DNA of 64,000 bases, taken from contig LNAC01000685.1 of assembly GCA_002007465.1 (NCBI GenBank), forward strand, positions 169,640 to 233,639, read 5' to 3'. A program made the translations under genes and the position numbers. The stretch comes from Ailurus styani (Eukaryota; Chordata; Mammalia; Carnivora; Ailuridae). Below, in pieces: positions 21,915 to 34,459 of this stretch (within the stretch, counting starts at the first letter, position 1; every line of letters starts with the position of its first letter). Below the pieces are notes generated by a model. That model did not search any database. It had not been told where the DNA came from and saw only the letters and a program-made list of their open reading frames with translations.

Positions 21915-22022
21915 AACTGTGGATCTTAAACTCTGATGTGCACCAGACTCACCTGGAGGGCTTGTGAAAACAGACTTCTAATCCAGCACTCAGTTTTTTA
22001 ATCTGTAGGTCTAAAGTGGTGT
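21915..22022 (+). mobile_element. MER5A, left part, interrupted
   Basis: TTAAACTCTGATGTGCACCA, ACTCACCTGGAGGGCTTGTG and TAATCTGTAGGTCTAAAGTG are the first half of MER5A. The missing second half appears at 22537. Confidence 0.7.
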
Positions 22023-22536
22023 AGTAACCATGTCTTCAATTTTCTATATTCTGATGCTTTGACATCTGGGTTTTTGCTGACCTTGGAGGGACTGTCCTTT
22101 CTGGTGCCAGCCACTTCCTAGAAATAGTAAACAATTCACCCTGAGTTGCTTTTCAAATGCAAACCACTCAATGCAGAGTCGAAACCCTATCATTTTATCT
22201 ACCTTCCCTAATCATCTCAGAGTTAGGTACCAGATAATTAGAGACAGTTCCTATGTTTCAGAGCCTGCTGAAATTATTCAAACCAGCAAATACTAAGTCT
22301 GTTTATCTTACCTCTCCAGTTCCTTCCAGCTGAAACCAAAATAAAAGTTCTTGCCCTCCCTGCCCCACCCCCACTTTGTCTCCCGACTGACCCTGGTGTC
22401 TCACATGTCATCCTGCCCCCCTCCTCTTATGATCTGTAAGTATAACAAAGTATCTTCTTAATGGCAATGATCTTCAGATCTGTTGGGTTTACCATTAAGT
22501 GATTAATAATCAAACCTACATTAAAAACAAGTGGGG
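22023..22536 (+). mobile_element. Probable solo LTR inside a MER5A
   Basis: About 500 bp separates the halves of one MER5A. Its text is LTR-like: a TG start near 22029, a C-rich 3' third, and a polyadenylation-type AATAAA at 22350. Blocks such as TGCAAACCACTCAATGC near 22156 and TGAAATTATTCAAACCAGC near 22269 recall a mammalian class I endogenous-retrovirus LTR. There is no retroviral gene. The exact ends and TSD are unclear. Confidence 0.45.
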
Positions 22537-22598
22537 TATAAGAATTTGCATCTCTAACACGTTTTCAGGGGATACGTTTTGAGAACCACTTTTCCTAA
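22537..22598 (+). mobile_element. MER5A, right part
   Basis: AGAATTTGCATCTCTAACAC and TTTTGAGAACCACTT complete the terminal half of the element started at 21915. Confidence 0.65.
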
Positions 22599-22861
22599 AA
22601 CATTTGAAAGTTGTCATATTTATGTCTGTTAGTGGGAGATAGAGAGTAAGGGGTGTAGGCTGATGGAGGGGTCCTGTGGCAACATACAGAGAATGGAAAG
22701 TTTTGTAAAAGCTGTTTCATCTACTTAATCATTACACTTCTGTACTTATTAAATCATTTTATTTCTAGTTGAGTCCTCCTGTAAGAGCTGTGTTATTATT
22801 TCTATACTTTAATACTATGGTCTTCATTGAATTACTTGTGGAACTAGAATACAGAAAGGTT

Positions 22862-23045
22862 TTAAGTGCATTGGTTTTAAGTCCAGCAGTTTCTGACACT
22901 GAGTTATGTGACCTTGGGAAATTCACTTCATATCCCTGAGCCTTAGTTTCTTCTCTGTAATATGTCAGTAATAATAATACTTACCTTATATGGTTAATGT
23001 AGGACTAAATTAGCTAAATGCCAAGGAAGTGCTTAGTTCTTCTTA
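22862..23045 (+). mobile_element. MIR relic, fairly complete
   Basis: GAGTTATGTGACCTTGGGAA, CCTGAGCCTTAGTTTCTTC, TCAGTAATAATAATACTTACC and AAGTGCTTAGTTCTTCTTATG follow MIR from the tRNA-like part to the 3' end. Confidence 0.8.
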
Positions 23046-24172
23046 TGGCATATAGTTAGATTTCAAAATGCAAGTTGTTATTGAAGTTATTTTGGGGATA
23101 AAATACAGGATTGAAATCAATTTCATTGTCCTGCCCTTTAAATAACACAATTTTATGCCTGGAGTTGTGAATTAAGAACAACGGTGTATGATCAAAGGAT
23201 TCCAAAAATAAAATTTCATTACATTTGTTGTTCCATAAAGTGGAAAACCAGAATCCCCGGATGAAACTCCCTGAGATTGTTCTATAAGTGATAAAACTAC
23301 AACTGATATTATCTTATCCCAAGATTTTATGTCAGAAGAATGTTGTTGTTTTCCAGGCTATGCTTTAGTCTCACTCCTTCTTTTGGCAGGGTCAGTGGTA
23401 TAATGATGCATGGTGTAATTTCTCCACATGTGGCTACATGGTCAGAGTAGTGGCTGTGCAAAAACAGTCACTTATAACCCAACATGTCTGCTGTGTGCCT
23501 CACTTTTGAGTCATGACATTTCCTGTCACAGACAAGCTTTCACTTGTAGGCACTTTGAAGTGTTCTAGCAGGAAGGGGGAAATGACTGTTTCTTCTTTTA
23601 TGTCCATCACCAACATAAATGACAGATATGCTTTGATTTAGTGTCCTTTTTATTTATGGGGACCAAATCCATAGGAAAAAAATTAAAATTTCCAGATATC
23701 CAGCAGTGTGAAGACTAAATTAGTTCATCGTGCATTTATGGTGCATCTTTCGTAATACAACATAAGGTATATATGATATTCTCTCTGTACTGTACTGACA
23801 ATTTGGTTCAGGTAAAAAGATTTTATGTTTTAGTGGGAAAGAAAAGCTGAAAAAGAATATTTTAATAGAGTCGATTGTGTGGAACAAACAGTGATTGGGT
23901 AACTGTCAATAGTGTTAGTGTTGGGGATAGGGCTCGGGACATGAAGCATAACCAGTATTTCCCAAAGTTTACGACAGTGTTTTTAAAACTATGACCTCTA
24001 GGTCACAACCAACATTTGTGAAAAATTAAACAGAAGAAGAAATATTAGAATGCATTATGCTTGGTAAAGGGACATATTTATATATAGGTGTATGTGTGCA
24101 TGTGTCCATTTTTTCAGTGGGTCAAGAAAAAAGTTTGAAAAATACCGTAGGTATTTGAAATATTTTTTTTTT
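23046..24172. other. No gene or repeat recognised
   Basis: AT-rich, no frame above 60 codons. An A/T-rich stretch near 24070 resembles many intergenic regions. Confidence 0.4.
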
Positions 24173-24865
24173 TTATTGACAGAACTGGATAACTTTGGAT
24201 CCCACAGTGAGATTTTTTTTTTCAATCTCTTTCATTTCTTCTGATTTAGGTAGACCATCTCCATTTGCCACTAATGCATCTCCATCAGCTCTGTAGCTCC
24301 TGTGAGTCTTCCTTTTAAAGGAAGAGAAGCAGGCCTCAGGCTCAGAGTCTAGGGTAGGAAGCATTTCTGTTTATGTTCTATTGGAGCTTCTCTTATATAC
24401 TTCTGTCTACTTCAGTGTTTTTCCACAAGGACTTGTTATTTTTTCAGTGACTTGATTTAATCAAAAAAAAAAAGATTTAGAAGAAAATATCAAATGGTTT
24501 ATCTATGACAAATAACACTGGGGAGGTCAGAGATTGGCTGGGGAATTTGGGAACCATTTTGGTGTCTTTGGCTGCATTACCCTTGCTGGAGTTCAGGACC
24601 ATCTGGTAGACTTGCCCTTGGCAGGCACAATTGGAGCCTTCTTCATGAAGCTGATCAGGCTGGTTGCCATGGGCATTCCCAGACTTCCCAGGTGTTGCAG
24701 GTGTTGCAGGTGACAGCTGCATTTCCTCCACAGAAATGAAGAAATGAAGAAAACATAGGCCGCTTTGTCCCAGGAAGTACCCTGTGCTGGCCTCCCGCAG
24801 CTAATACCTATCACTGTGCTAGCATTTTCATCAGAGACAGTGTCTTGGGTCTTAGAATTATTCAC
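24173..24865 (-). other. Cluster of short minus frames, unresolved
   Basis: Three minus-strand frames (63, 84 and 90 codons) cover this stretch, with somewhat higher GC at 24520-24800 and a T run at 24164-24176. This would fit a decayed processed pseudogene ending near 24165 on the minus strand. I cannot match the peptides to any protein and saw no TSD, so the idea stays weak. Confidence 0.2.
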
Positions 24866-24893
24866 TTTTTCTTAGATTTGCCATATCATCTAG

Positions 24894-24894
<1 letters not shown>

Positions 24895-24928
<34 letters not shown>
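24895..24928. repeat. (TG)n microsatellite
   Basis: About sixteen TG units, followed by TATACACATATATA and further TA/TG-rich text to about 25030. Confidence 0.95.
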
Positions 24929-24930
<2 letters not shown>

Positions 24931-25030
24931 CACATATATAAAAATGTTTATAAGTTTATATAAAATATGTAAAACTCTTGATTATATATACACACTACAC
25001 ACATGTATATGTATATATGTATATTTTTGC

Positions 25031-26786
25031 ATTGCCTCAGCAGGAAAAAAAACACCAGCTGGATAGGAAAATCAAATTGGGTGATGATATAGACCCCACT
25101 AAGGACAGATAACCAAGCTCACATGCCCATTTTCAGTGGCCACCCTGAGAGCTGGCTGTACTTCCTGGCCAGGTCATGATGGAAAATTATTTTGGGCCTT
25201 TGTGTGCAGGGAAACCTGAGAAAACCAAGTGTGATCTGAGGCCTGAAGTCCAATTGGCCTTGTTGTCCTTTCTCTGAGTAAAGAGCCTAAAAATAAAACA
25301 GAGACAACAAGTGTTAACACAGGCATCAGTTCTCTTTTCTGGTACGGATAACATGCCTTTTAATGGAAGAATAAGTAGGCCAGAAGGTAAATTGAGAGTT
25401 GCCTTTGTCTTGTCCTAGACTTTTCTGTATCAACACCAGGGCCTATTTTCTCTTTCTTTCAGTTAGCTTGGCACAGTCAGTTTTGCAATTCCTTCTCCCA
25501 CCTCCAGGGTGAGAGCCAGTAGGGCTGCTAAAATGCCCTCTGCATCTTCAGTGAACTGACCACTTCATCTTGGGACTCCGTGCCTTCCCCTGTGGGCACA
25601 AGTTGTACCCTATGCTGGGGTAGGAATCCTATTGTCCCCTCTATGTTGACTCAACTTGTACCCCAAACCTCTAAAATTTTTCTTCTTTCTTCCTGGATCC
25701 CTTTATGAGTGACATCATTTGGGAGGCAAGGCTTTGATCCTGAGGGAAGACAGCTTTGTGAAAGGAGGTTGCTGATTTTGAGGGAAAGCCCATATTTCTG
25801 CCCATATGGCTTTGGCTGTACTTCTTGCTAAATAGAGTACAGAGGAAATACAGACAGAATGAATTGCCCAGCGATTTATGCCTTTGGCAAGTTGTTCCGG
25901 GGGCTTCAGAGAAACAGGAGAGAGGACGAAAGGGCTCTGCATTTCATTTTAAAAATAGCCAGCCTTGGGCTCCTCCTCTTCCTGCTCCTGTCTCCTCTTC
26001 TCACAGGGAGAGCTTTTGAAAGGGATTCCCCTCCCCCATCTATCCCCCTCCTCCATCCCTCCTTTTTCCCTGCTGTATCTCTGACGCCAGTTTATTTGAA
26101 TGGCAAGATTTTTCTGAGCTGGGATAAGTGAGATACAGGAAATCACTATTGAAAGACTTCTTTATGCTTGTTGTCATCATCACCTTAGTATGAAGGACAA
26201 CCAAAGGGTCCAGTGACGAAAGCAGAGGCCTAGGCCAGCAAGGACATTTAAGGAGCCAGAGGTAATAGAGATAGAACTGATCATCCACAGAGGTCAACAA
26301 CGGTTGCTGAGATGGTGAACTTTACTTGCTAGGGTCACGTTGGTGGAACTTCAGATCACACCCTGAAATCTCAGATTTCTTTACATACTTTATTGTGCTG
26401 CTAATAACAATCAGGATCAGGGGGCAATCGAAAACACCAAAGTACTACTCACCCCTTCCCGCCCCCCTGAATTTCTTGATGCTTTGTGCAACTGCATGGC
26501 CAGGATTACATGGTGACCAAATGTGCTTGCTTAGACAGAAAATTAGCAATATCTTACCTAATGTTGAGTTGATTGCACTCTGCTATAGCTGAGCTCAAAC
26601 CTAGGATGATTTTGCTTATACTGAGGACTATGTATGTTCAGTTTTTGGTTTGTAAAGTGGGTAGGTAGAGGCTCCTTTCTTACCTATCCACCTGCCAAAA
26701 TGTTTAGGTGGTTTATTAAGGCTCTGCAGAACTGAATGAAGTAACTAATAGTTTTCCGTTATTCAAGCACTTAATTCTGCATTTAT
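25031..26786. other. No gene or repeat recognised
   Basis: Moderate GC. Frames of 64-90 codons overlap on both strands at 25715-26300, partly in a C-rich stretch at 25965-26060. No product recognised, no splice pair found. Confidence 0.4.
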
Positions 26787-26957
26787 TTAGGTCCCTGGTT
26801 CTCAAACCAGCAGCAAGAGTATCAGGATCACCGAGGAAATTGTTAGAAATACAATTTGTAAGGCTCCAGTCCAGAACTTTGGAATTAGAAATTTTGGAGG
26901 TGAGAGCTGCGGTTTAAGTCCCTCTAGGTGATTCTGATGCAGTACTGAGAAACCTTC
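26787..26957 (-). mobile_element. MER5A
   Basis: GTTCTCAAACCAGCAGCAAG, ATCAGGATCACCGAGGAAAT, TTTGGAATTAGAAATTTTGG and AGGTGATTCTGATGCAGTAC follow the reverse of MER5A. Confidence 0.75.
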
Positions 26958-29900
26958 ATTTAGATAACTCAGAAAGCCAGCACTATTTCCTTGTTTTAGA
27001 CTTGATGGTAAAACTGCTACAAATCAAGAAATACCTCTGATCAAATGGCACAAATAATTTTTCTGAAGCTCACAACTTTGATGGGATGTCTCTCATACAG
27101 GAATTAGATGGAATTAAATATAATTATGGCCATAGAATTGCATCCATTCTCAAAGGATTACCTTGTAATAAATGTACAGATGTTGAATTTTTTTTCCTTT
27201 CATTAATGTTCATTATAAAGTTGGAGAAATGTTTTCTGACTGGATAAAAGAACTAGTCTCAGAAGGTCAGAAAGTGGCAATATAGATTCAGAAAAATTCT
27301 TTAAAATTTTTTCTCAGAGAAAAAGTTATTTTCTGGCAGCAGTATCGCAAAACTCTTAATAGATATTAAATATGATTGCCATCAGTTTGTGTTTTTATGT
27401 TTGGTAATAAATGATAGCTCAGTTAATAGAGCAGCCTGGAATGAGAAAAATTCTTTCTTCTTTTCAGAGTTTCTCAGAGGAATAATGTGATTTTTTTTTT
27501 CCCCTTGCCCAGTCACCTTTGCCTAATATTTCACATCTGATTCTTAGAAAGGAACGGGATGATTTGAATGAAAAAAGAACGGCAGAATTCTAAATGCAGA
27601 AGTAAATCTGAGTGAAACACATTTATTGAAATGTGAAACCTAGGATGCCCAAGGATTTTATGATGTAAATCTTATGGTAACAGACTCAACTTTGTTTTTT
27701 TGATTATTGAGATCTACCAGTACCTGTTCCTGTAAGAAGAGAGAGTAGTCCTGATGCACATTTGCTGATGTGTGGTTCACCAACTTTAACCCCCCGCCTT
27801 TTTCTTTACTAACCTCAAATTTTAAATAAAGTAGAAGTGAAAGAAATCTGGAAGACACCAAGTTGTAGAAAGTGGGACCCCAGAATAAAATAAAATGGAA
27901 TTTAGATTTGTACATCAAGAGCTGCCTCCATGTAGGGCATCCTTCTGAAATCGGTCATGTATTTGCAACACCAGCACTTGCTAACCTTTCCAGGAAAGAA
28001 CATAAGCAAATGCATGGTTTGGGTGGTGTTATAAATCCATCTTTGCCCTGCCAACCCTCCCACTTCAACCGTTCAACTTCACTAGAAATATACATGTTTT
28101 CAAACATCGTAAGGGAAACAAAAATTATTTTAGAAGTTTCTTGATGCATAAATAAAGATCATTTGTATCCATTCTTTTCTGTGTTAAGGAAACAAGTGCA
28201 CAAAATATTTGAGAGGTTTTTTTTTTAAATAGAATTATGCTGTTTCTAAAACTGCTTTCGGAACCTGTTTATTTTCCACATTGCTTCATTTGATAATTGG
28301 ATTTTCTAAACTGCAAAGGTTGCTACACTTGTGTTTCCTGTGTTGAGAATTCAGTAGAGACTTAAGAAATATGCTATCCCCTGATTTGCCAAGTCATATC
28401 TAGAACTTAACCTTTTTTTTTTTTATCTCCCGTGTTTCTAAAGGACATTTGCTAATATAATCTGGAATTTGCACTTTTAGGCCTGAAAGAAACCTTAGCT
28501 CTCTTTTCATGCAACCAGGTAATTTATAGATGAGGAGACTACATGACAGAAACGTTAATTAAAAGTCATAGGGACTCATGAGAAAAAAAGTACCATAGAA
28601 CCTGGGATCCACAAATCTCTCTTTTGGTCTATTCCCATTATGGACACTTCTATGAACACTCAACTACCAAATAAAGCAATGTCATTTCTGATTTCTATTT
28701 ACTTAAGCTTCTTTGCCTCCTCCTACCAGTGCACGTACCACAGAAGTATATTTTTAAGACCTGAGCACCTAAGAACGTGACTTTCTCCTTTTTTGGTTTT
28801 GTAGATTATTTATTTGACAGTGGCTGGCCTTGAAAAAATCCTTAGCAGAAAAGACATTTTTTATGTTACTTAAGAGATAACTTTGCTTTTGGTCTGGCAT
28901 TATGTCTTTTCCTTTACTATGTTTTTTTCAGTTTTATTTTTTCATTATGTTTATTTTCAAACATACTTTTACAAGGAAAGAGAATATTCTATTGATCTAC
29001 CATAACCCAACCCAGATCCGACAATTCCTGAGGGTTTGCAATTCTTGTTTAATCTTTTCCTTTCCCTCTCATTTTTTTTTCTGAATTGTTTTAAAGAAAA
29101 TTCCAGACATCATTTTATTCCACCCCTACATTCTTCTCAGCACACATCTCTAAAGAGTTATGGGTATTTTGCTACATAAACCTAATGCTATTATCACACC
29201 TAAAAATTATAATTACAAGGTCATCAAATATCCAGTCACAATTATAATTTCCTGATTGCCACAAAAAAATATTTTAAGAGTTTTCTTTTTCCATTATTCA
29301 AATGTATAGCTATAGGTTCACGATTCTAGCAAACACAGTAAATTCAAATAAGAAAGAAAGCCGAAGAAGAAAACTTACTTAGCAAGAAGGGTTTTCCCAA
29401 ATTCTCACAGCTCTAATCTGGATACCATTCAGTGTGACAGGCTTCTCACTGGGTTCCCACAGCTGGTTAGTGTTTTGAATTCCAGCTCCATGAACTCATA
29501 TCAGGCTACATGGGCTAATGCTCAGAGCCCAACCTAGTGCTGATATCTCTGATGACAGAGTAATGGAGCAACCACGGGCATTGTCTGCCTCTTACTAAAT
29601 GCACTGTCATCTGTGTTATTCTTCCATCTCTACAGGGAGAAAGTGACTCTAATGCCTCTTGGAAGCATTTAAGCCATTATGGAGGCAAAAGTAATGCCAT
29701 TCAGGCATCTTTTGTTGAAAGACCAATAAAATAACCTGCTACTTTGTAAAGGATCTTCTAGATCTTCAGGGTCACGTCCTGTTTAGATGCACACCTCTTC
29801 ATGTTCAAGTTTCAGCTTCTGTGTTGAGTTTTGAGAAAGATATATGAAGATAAAATAGAGAGGAAAAATATAAAGAAACAATTAGGTAGAGAGTAAGTTA

Positions 29901-30230
29901 ATTTAGGCGCTGAATGTTGATGACTTTCCTATCACCTCATAACAGACAAAATTTCTTATAGTAAAGATGGTCTTCTGCTTGTCATAAAGGAAAAAGGAAC
30001 TACATCTATATCAGAGCTCATCTATTGGAAAACATCACAGGCCCTTCTTTAGATGCCCAAACGGTGTTATTTTAGGGGACCCTTTTGACCCTCCCCAGTA
30101 TCTTAAAGGCACATAGTACTTATTGAATGATGCTTGGAATTCGAATTGTTTTTCATTTCTCTTGATGTAAATGCTTTGTCTACTTTTCATTTATATTGAT
30201 TTTTAACTCAGACTGTATAAGAATAGAGTT
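26958..30230. other. Mostly unrecognised, one weak MIR
   Basis: AGATGAGGAGACTACATGAC near 28530 looks like antisense MIR. Otherwise AT-rich DNA with short T runs (27189, 27490, 28413). Frames of about 90 codons at 27658-28149 overlap on both strands and look random. An acceptor-like CATCTCTACAG at 29625-29635 has no convincing donor. Confidence 0.4.
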
Positions 30231-30746
30231 TTTCACCACCTTTATTAAGGTGTAATTGACAACTGAGAATAGATTCTGGGACGGGGTGGGAGGAGAGGGC
30301 ATGCTGCTACACTTCTTCGAAGAGTAGGGGGTATATATTAGACATAGTGTATAGTGGGCATAAAGAACTCTAATGGAGTTTTATATTCTACTCTGGGGAT
30401 AATGGGCCATCAACAAAGAAACAAAGTCATAGACTTATCTCCAGTCTTGGAAAGTTGCTGCATGTACAATGCTGGATATTGTCTGCTGGTAGAAGCTTAA
30501 AAGGGTGTCTACGGTGGGGACTACTTTATGAAAAATGTGATATTTGAATAAGAAACTGAGCTAAGGAGCCAGATATGAGAGGTTTCCAGGCTAAGTCCTC
30601 AAAGAGGGAATAAACTGGGCCTACCAGAGGTTTGTATAGCTGGCATTTATGACTGCAACACATGGGTTGGGCCAGATCATAACGCCCTTAAAGATGGTCT
30701 TGGATGGCATCTGGAGAGCAGGTATATGAGAACCCTTTTATGGCAG

Positions 30747-30927
30747 GGGTTCTCAAACTTTAGTGGTGTCAGGGTCACCAGAAGAATTTGTTATAATTCA
30801 GATTGCTAGCCCCGCCCCAAGGGTTTCCTATTGAGCAGGTCTGTGGTGAGGCCCGAGATTCTGCATTTCTGACAACTTTCCAAGGGTTGCCTGGGCTGTT
30901 GGTCCAGGGTCACACTTGGACAAACAT
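30747..30927 (+). mobile_element. MER5A, nearly complete
   Basis: GGGGTTCTCAAACTTTAGTG start, GGTCACCAGAAGAATTTGTT, GCAGGTCTGTGGTGAGGCCC, GAGATTCTGCATTTCTGACA and GGTCCAGGGTCACACTTGG end. Confidence 0.85.
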
Positions 30928-30939
30928 TGATTTAATTAT

Positions 30940-31050
30940 GGAGGGTATGTGCTATGGTGAGTGTTGTGAATTCTGTAAGACTGATGATTCACAGGCCTGT
31001 ACCCCTGAAACAAATAATACATTATATGTTAATAAGGAAAAAAAACCAAA
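30940..31050 (+). mobile_element. LINE-1 3' tail, severely 5'-truncated
   Basis: ATGGTGAGTGTTGTGAATTC, GATTCACAGGCCTGTACCCC and TACATTATATGTTAATAAGG, then an A-rich tail, are carnivore-type LINE-1 3'UTR text. Only about 110 bp was copied. Confidence 0.7.
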
Positions 31051-31234
31051 AAACCAGCTCCTGACAGGCATTATCTTTGTCCATTCTTTGCAGTTACCCT
31101 AGAGAAGATATTTCCAAGTAGAATAGAGTAGATGGTAGGTGTTCTGATTTGATTACCATTTATCTTTCTCAGAATGCTTTGCCTTTTCTCTTCTTTAGAA
31201 TGAACCCGAAGTTCCCTTTAATATCCATCGCTCA

Positions 31235-31454
31235 GAGGCACCTGGGTGGCTCAGCCAGTTAAGCGTCCGAATCTTGATTTTGGCTAGGGTCATGATCTCA
31301 GGGTCATGGGATTGAACCCCGTGTCTGGCTCCGCACTCAGCAGGGAGTTTGTTTGGGATTTTTCTCTCCCTTTGCCCCTCTCCCCATCACATGTGCTCTC
31401 AAACGCTGTCTCTTTTCCTTTCTTCCAAAAAAAAAAAAAAAAAAAAAAAAAAAA
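31235..31454 (+). mobile_element. CAN-SINE with 28-bp A tail
   Basis: GCACCTGGGTGGCTCAGCCA head, GGGTCATGATCTCAGGGTCA core, CTCTCCCTTTGCCCCTCTCC segment, and an uninterrupted A run at 31427-31454. The long pure tail suggests recent insertion, though the body differs from the young subfamily. Possible degenerate TSD TATCCATC and TATCCACC. Confidence 0.93.
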
Positions 31455-32529
31455 GAATCTATCCACCAAAGGGGAAAGAGAATTTCCAAATGACATCAGA
31501 TCACCTTATTGAGTCCAGGCTTCCAGATGCTCTGTCCTTGTGAGGGCAGTGGACTGTGGCGGCCACAGCACAGGTTGCATGCAGGGGTTGCTTTCAACAG
31601 TTCTGCATCCCCATGCCCCCATCATCCTCTCATTGTGGGGCTCCCTGAAAATGTACTCCATCTTCCCAGACATTTATACAAGAGTAAAACAGTTAACAGA
31701 GGCCAGTGGCATCCCTGATCTCTAACCAGGAAGTGTTCAGACCATTAGGAAACATGGGTGAGCAAATGTTTACTGACCGTGTAATTAATCTGATGCCTTG
31801 CCCTGTCTATCGGCCCTTAGCACCATATTTCCTGTTCAAGGCAGTGGAAAGCAAAAATATTAGTTGCTGTTTGACCAAAGGAACAAGTGTCTTCCAAACG
31901 AACACATGATCTATTAGCAGTCCTGCCGAGTCTTCCCATGGGAACAGGCATTTTACTTTGTTTTACAGCTAATTTCTTTCTTCAGCAGGTTCCCAGACAC
32001 ATCAAATGCCTTGCATGTGAGCCTGAAGTCAAGATTTATAGTCTGGGTCCATGTAATTCAATGTCAAACAACTCTGATAACATAAGGGCTGGAAGTCAAC
32101 CATTTTCTCATGAGTTCTCATAAAAAAGTCATTTTAGCCAAATCAAGTTTGAATAGAGGGCGTGTCTGTGATTTGATGGATGCTCCCTACCCAGGAGCCC
32201 CTGGGAAGGAGCTGGTTACTTTTTTTTGCTACTGTAGCAACAGAATCTGAAAACAGACTGATTTCTGGTTGATATTGTTGGATTTTGGATTTTATTGCTC
32301 TTTTCTCTATTGACTTCAAAGGGAGAAAAAGAAAAGCAGTGCTTTCTCTTCTTGTGGTGCATTGCACATGCCTTTTCTGTCTCTGATTTCTTTTTCCCTG
32401 TCCTTTTATTTGCTTGACATTTCTCTGTGACCTACACATCATGAAGGTCTGTTTCCCTAGAGTAAAACTTCCACTTGAGCCAAATTGGAAAGGGGGGTGT
32501 TTTCTTTGGTCTTGTCTATAGGTTCGTGG
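31455..32529. other. No gene or repeat recognised
   Basis: Moderate GC. Frames of 60-99 codons on both strands, none recognised. Confidence 0.4.
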
Positions 32530-32692
32530 TTTTGCAGACTCTTAGAGAAGGTGGAATCTTGGGGATCACTTAAAATGGACCCTATTTTACAGCTGAAGGG
32601 AAAGGGATATTAAGTGGCCTTCCCAAGAGTGACATAGCTAACAAGCTAGGAGCCAAATCAGGGATCTAGTGATTCCATTCAACCCCCCACCC
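32530..32692 (-). mobile_element. MIR relic
   Basis: TTTTACAGCTGAAGGGAAAG, AAGTGGCCTTCCCAAGAGTG, ACATAGCTAACAAGCTAGGA and CCAAATCAGGGATCTAG follow antisense MIR. Confidence 0.7.
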
Positions 32693-33534
32693 TTGCCTCA
32701 CCTCATTTAATACCTTGAATTTGTAAACTGGCGATGAGGTATTAAGACAGAGTCAGAGTTTTGCTTCCTGTAGCCCAGTGCTTTCTAGATTATGCGATTG
32801 ACTATTTGATATAAAGAAGCTGATCATAAGCATCCCTCAACAAAGCCAGTGTCCTACTAAGAATACCTCAGAACTCTTGGGGAGAGACCTGAGCTGAGGA
32901 TTCATGGAAAGAAACTGCTTTGGGCTTTCTGAAGAAGACTGGAAAACAAGAAAGGAGTTGAGAATTACTTCAGGACTCCTTGGGGTCCTTCATCTGCAAT
33001 GTAGTATAGTGAATTTGTTCTCTTTTTAAAATACCCAGATTAGGAAAAAAGCAAAGCAAAATTAATTTATAAACCACAACAAAATTCTAAGAAGTGGCTT
33101 TAATTCCTACAGATCTGTAATATTATTTTATTTTTTTTACCTTTTGGCCAAAGCAAACTAAAATGTAGCAAATTTGCACATCATGTGGAAATTTTGAATA
33201 CTGGAGAGCTTGCAGTTCACAGGAAAGCTAAGGACAGGCAGAATTCAGGGTTTCAGGAAACTTTGTGGCCAGTAGACAGAATAGATGACAGTGACACTAA
33301 TGATGATAAAGACAAAGGGCCCTGATTATCAGGACAGAGCTTGAAGGTAGGAGTGGGAAGGCCAGTTGGTCTCTTAAACTGTCTCATGGACCTAGCCTGA
33401 GGTAGTAGCTATAAATGTTAGTGGCAAAGTCAGAACAATCAGTCCCCAAACAAACCAGTTGTCTGCATTTCTTCCATGTTGTCTGTCCTGGCATAAAGCA
33501 GTACTAGTCCATAATAAAAAAAATAATACAGCAG
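32693..33534. other. No gene or repeat recognised
   Basis: A 13-bp word CAGTACTAGTCCA occurs at 33501 and again at 33532, with an A-rich stretch between. The second occurrence begins a MER5A. Confidence 0.4.
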
Positions 33535-33720
33535 TACTAGTCCAAGTGTGGTCTGATGACCAACAGCATCAGTATCACCTGGGAGCTTGTAAAGAATGCA
33601 AATTCACAGGCTCACCTCAGAGTTACTGAATCAGAATCTTGGGGAGGGTCCCAGAAATCTGTTCAAACAAGCTTTCCAGATGATTCTTGCTTATACTAAA
33701 GTCTGAAAAGCATTGGCAAG
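33535..33720 (-). mobile_element. MER5A
   Basis: CAAGTGTGGTCTGATGACCA, ACAGCATCAGTATCACCTGG, TGAATCAGAATCTTGGGGAG and CAGATGATTCTTGCTTATAC follow reverse MER5A nearly end to end. Confidence 0.85.
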
Positions 33721-34094
33721 AAAAACTTTTTGTCGACATATGAATGCAACCTTGTAGAGTGAATGTGTTTGTTGGAGCTATATAGGAGGATGTGTTGCTT
33801 GAGTGTCAAAGTCTGTTTTGTTTTTGTTTTTCCTTAAATATTTGGAGGATAACTGAGAGACTAAAAACAAATTTACATTTCCTTCTTTCTTCTACCTGGA
33901 ATTGATTTTAGGGATCATGAATTAATTCTAGGTAATTGAATTAAATCCAGAATTCAGATGAGTGTTTCTTAGCACAAAAGGGGACTGAAATTTGAGGGTT
34001 TACCTTACCCTAGGATTCAGAAAGCCAATTTAGGGAAGAAATTTAAACATCTTCCCCTTTGTAATTTACAGTCTCTACCTATAGATTCAGCATG

Positions 34095-34345
34095 GCCTCC
34101 TACAGAGAAAAGGGCACCTGCTTTAGAATCAGATCCTGGTTTAAAAATTTACCTCTGCCACTTAAAAGCTGTATTTCCCTCAACAAGCTACCAATCCTCT
34201 TCTAGCCTCTGTTTCTTCATCTGTAAAAGTAGAAGACTAATAGCTGCCTGGTAGTCTTTCTATGAAAATTAAAAAGGTCAAACGAGGTGGTGTGAACCAA
34301 ATATCCAAAACCTAGGTTAGCCCATGGCAAATTCTCACATAATGG
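34095..34345 (+). mobile_element. MIR relic, nearly full length
   Basis: TTTAGAATCAGATCCTGGTT, ACCTCTGCCACTTAAAAGCT, CTCTGTTTCTTCATCTGTAA and GGTTAGCCCATGGCAAATTC span head to 3' end. Confidence 0.75.
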
Positions 34346-34459
34346 GACATATGATTATGGTGATGATGGCTCTGATGATAATGATATTGATTCCTTTTAT
34401 ATAAACAAGATTGTGGTCAGGGGGTAGCAGTCTTTTTCATGGTAACTTCTTTCAGAGGT

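Noticed and set aside
22023..22536. Complete endogenous retrovirus
   Set aside because: Only LTR-like DNA is present, with no gag, pol or env reading frames here or elsewhere in the window.
29600..29700. Acceptor-like CATCTCTACAG as exon start
   Set aside because: No good donor follows within a normal exon length, and the frame is interrupted.
31290..31543. Lysine-run or phenylalanine-run frames
   Set aside because: They read the 28-bp A tail of the SINE at 31235-31454, not a protein.
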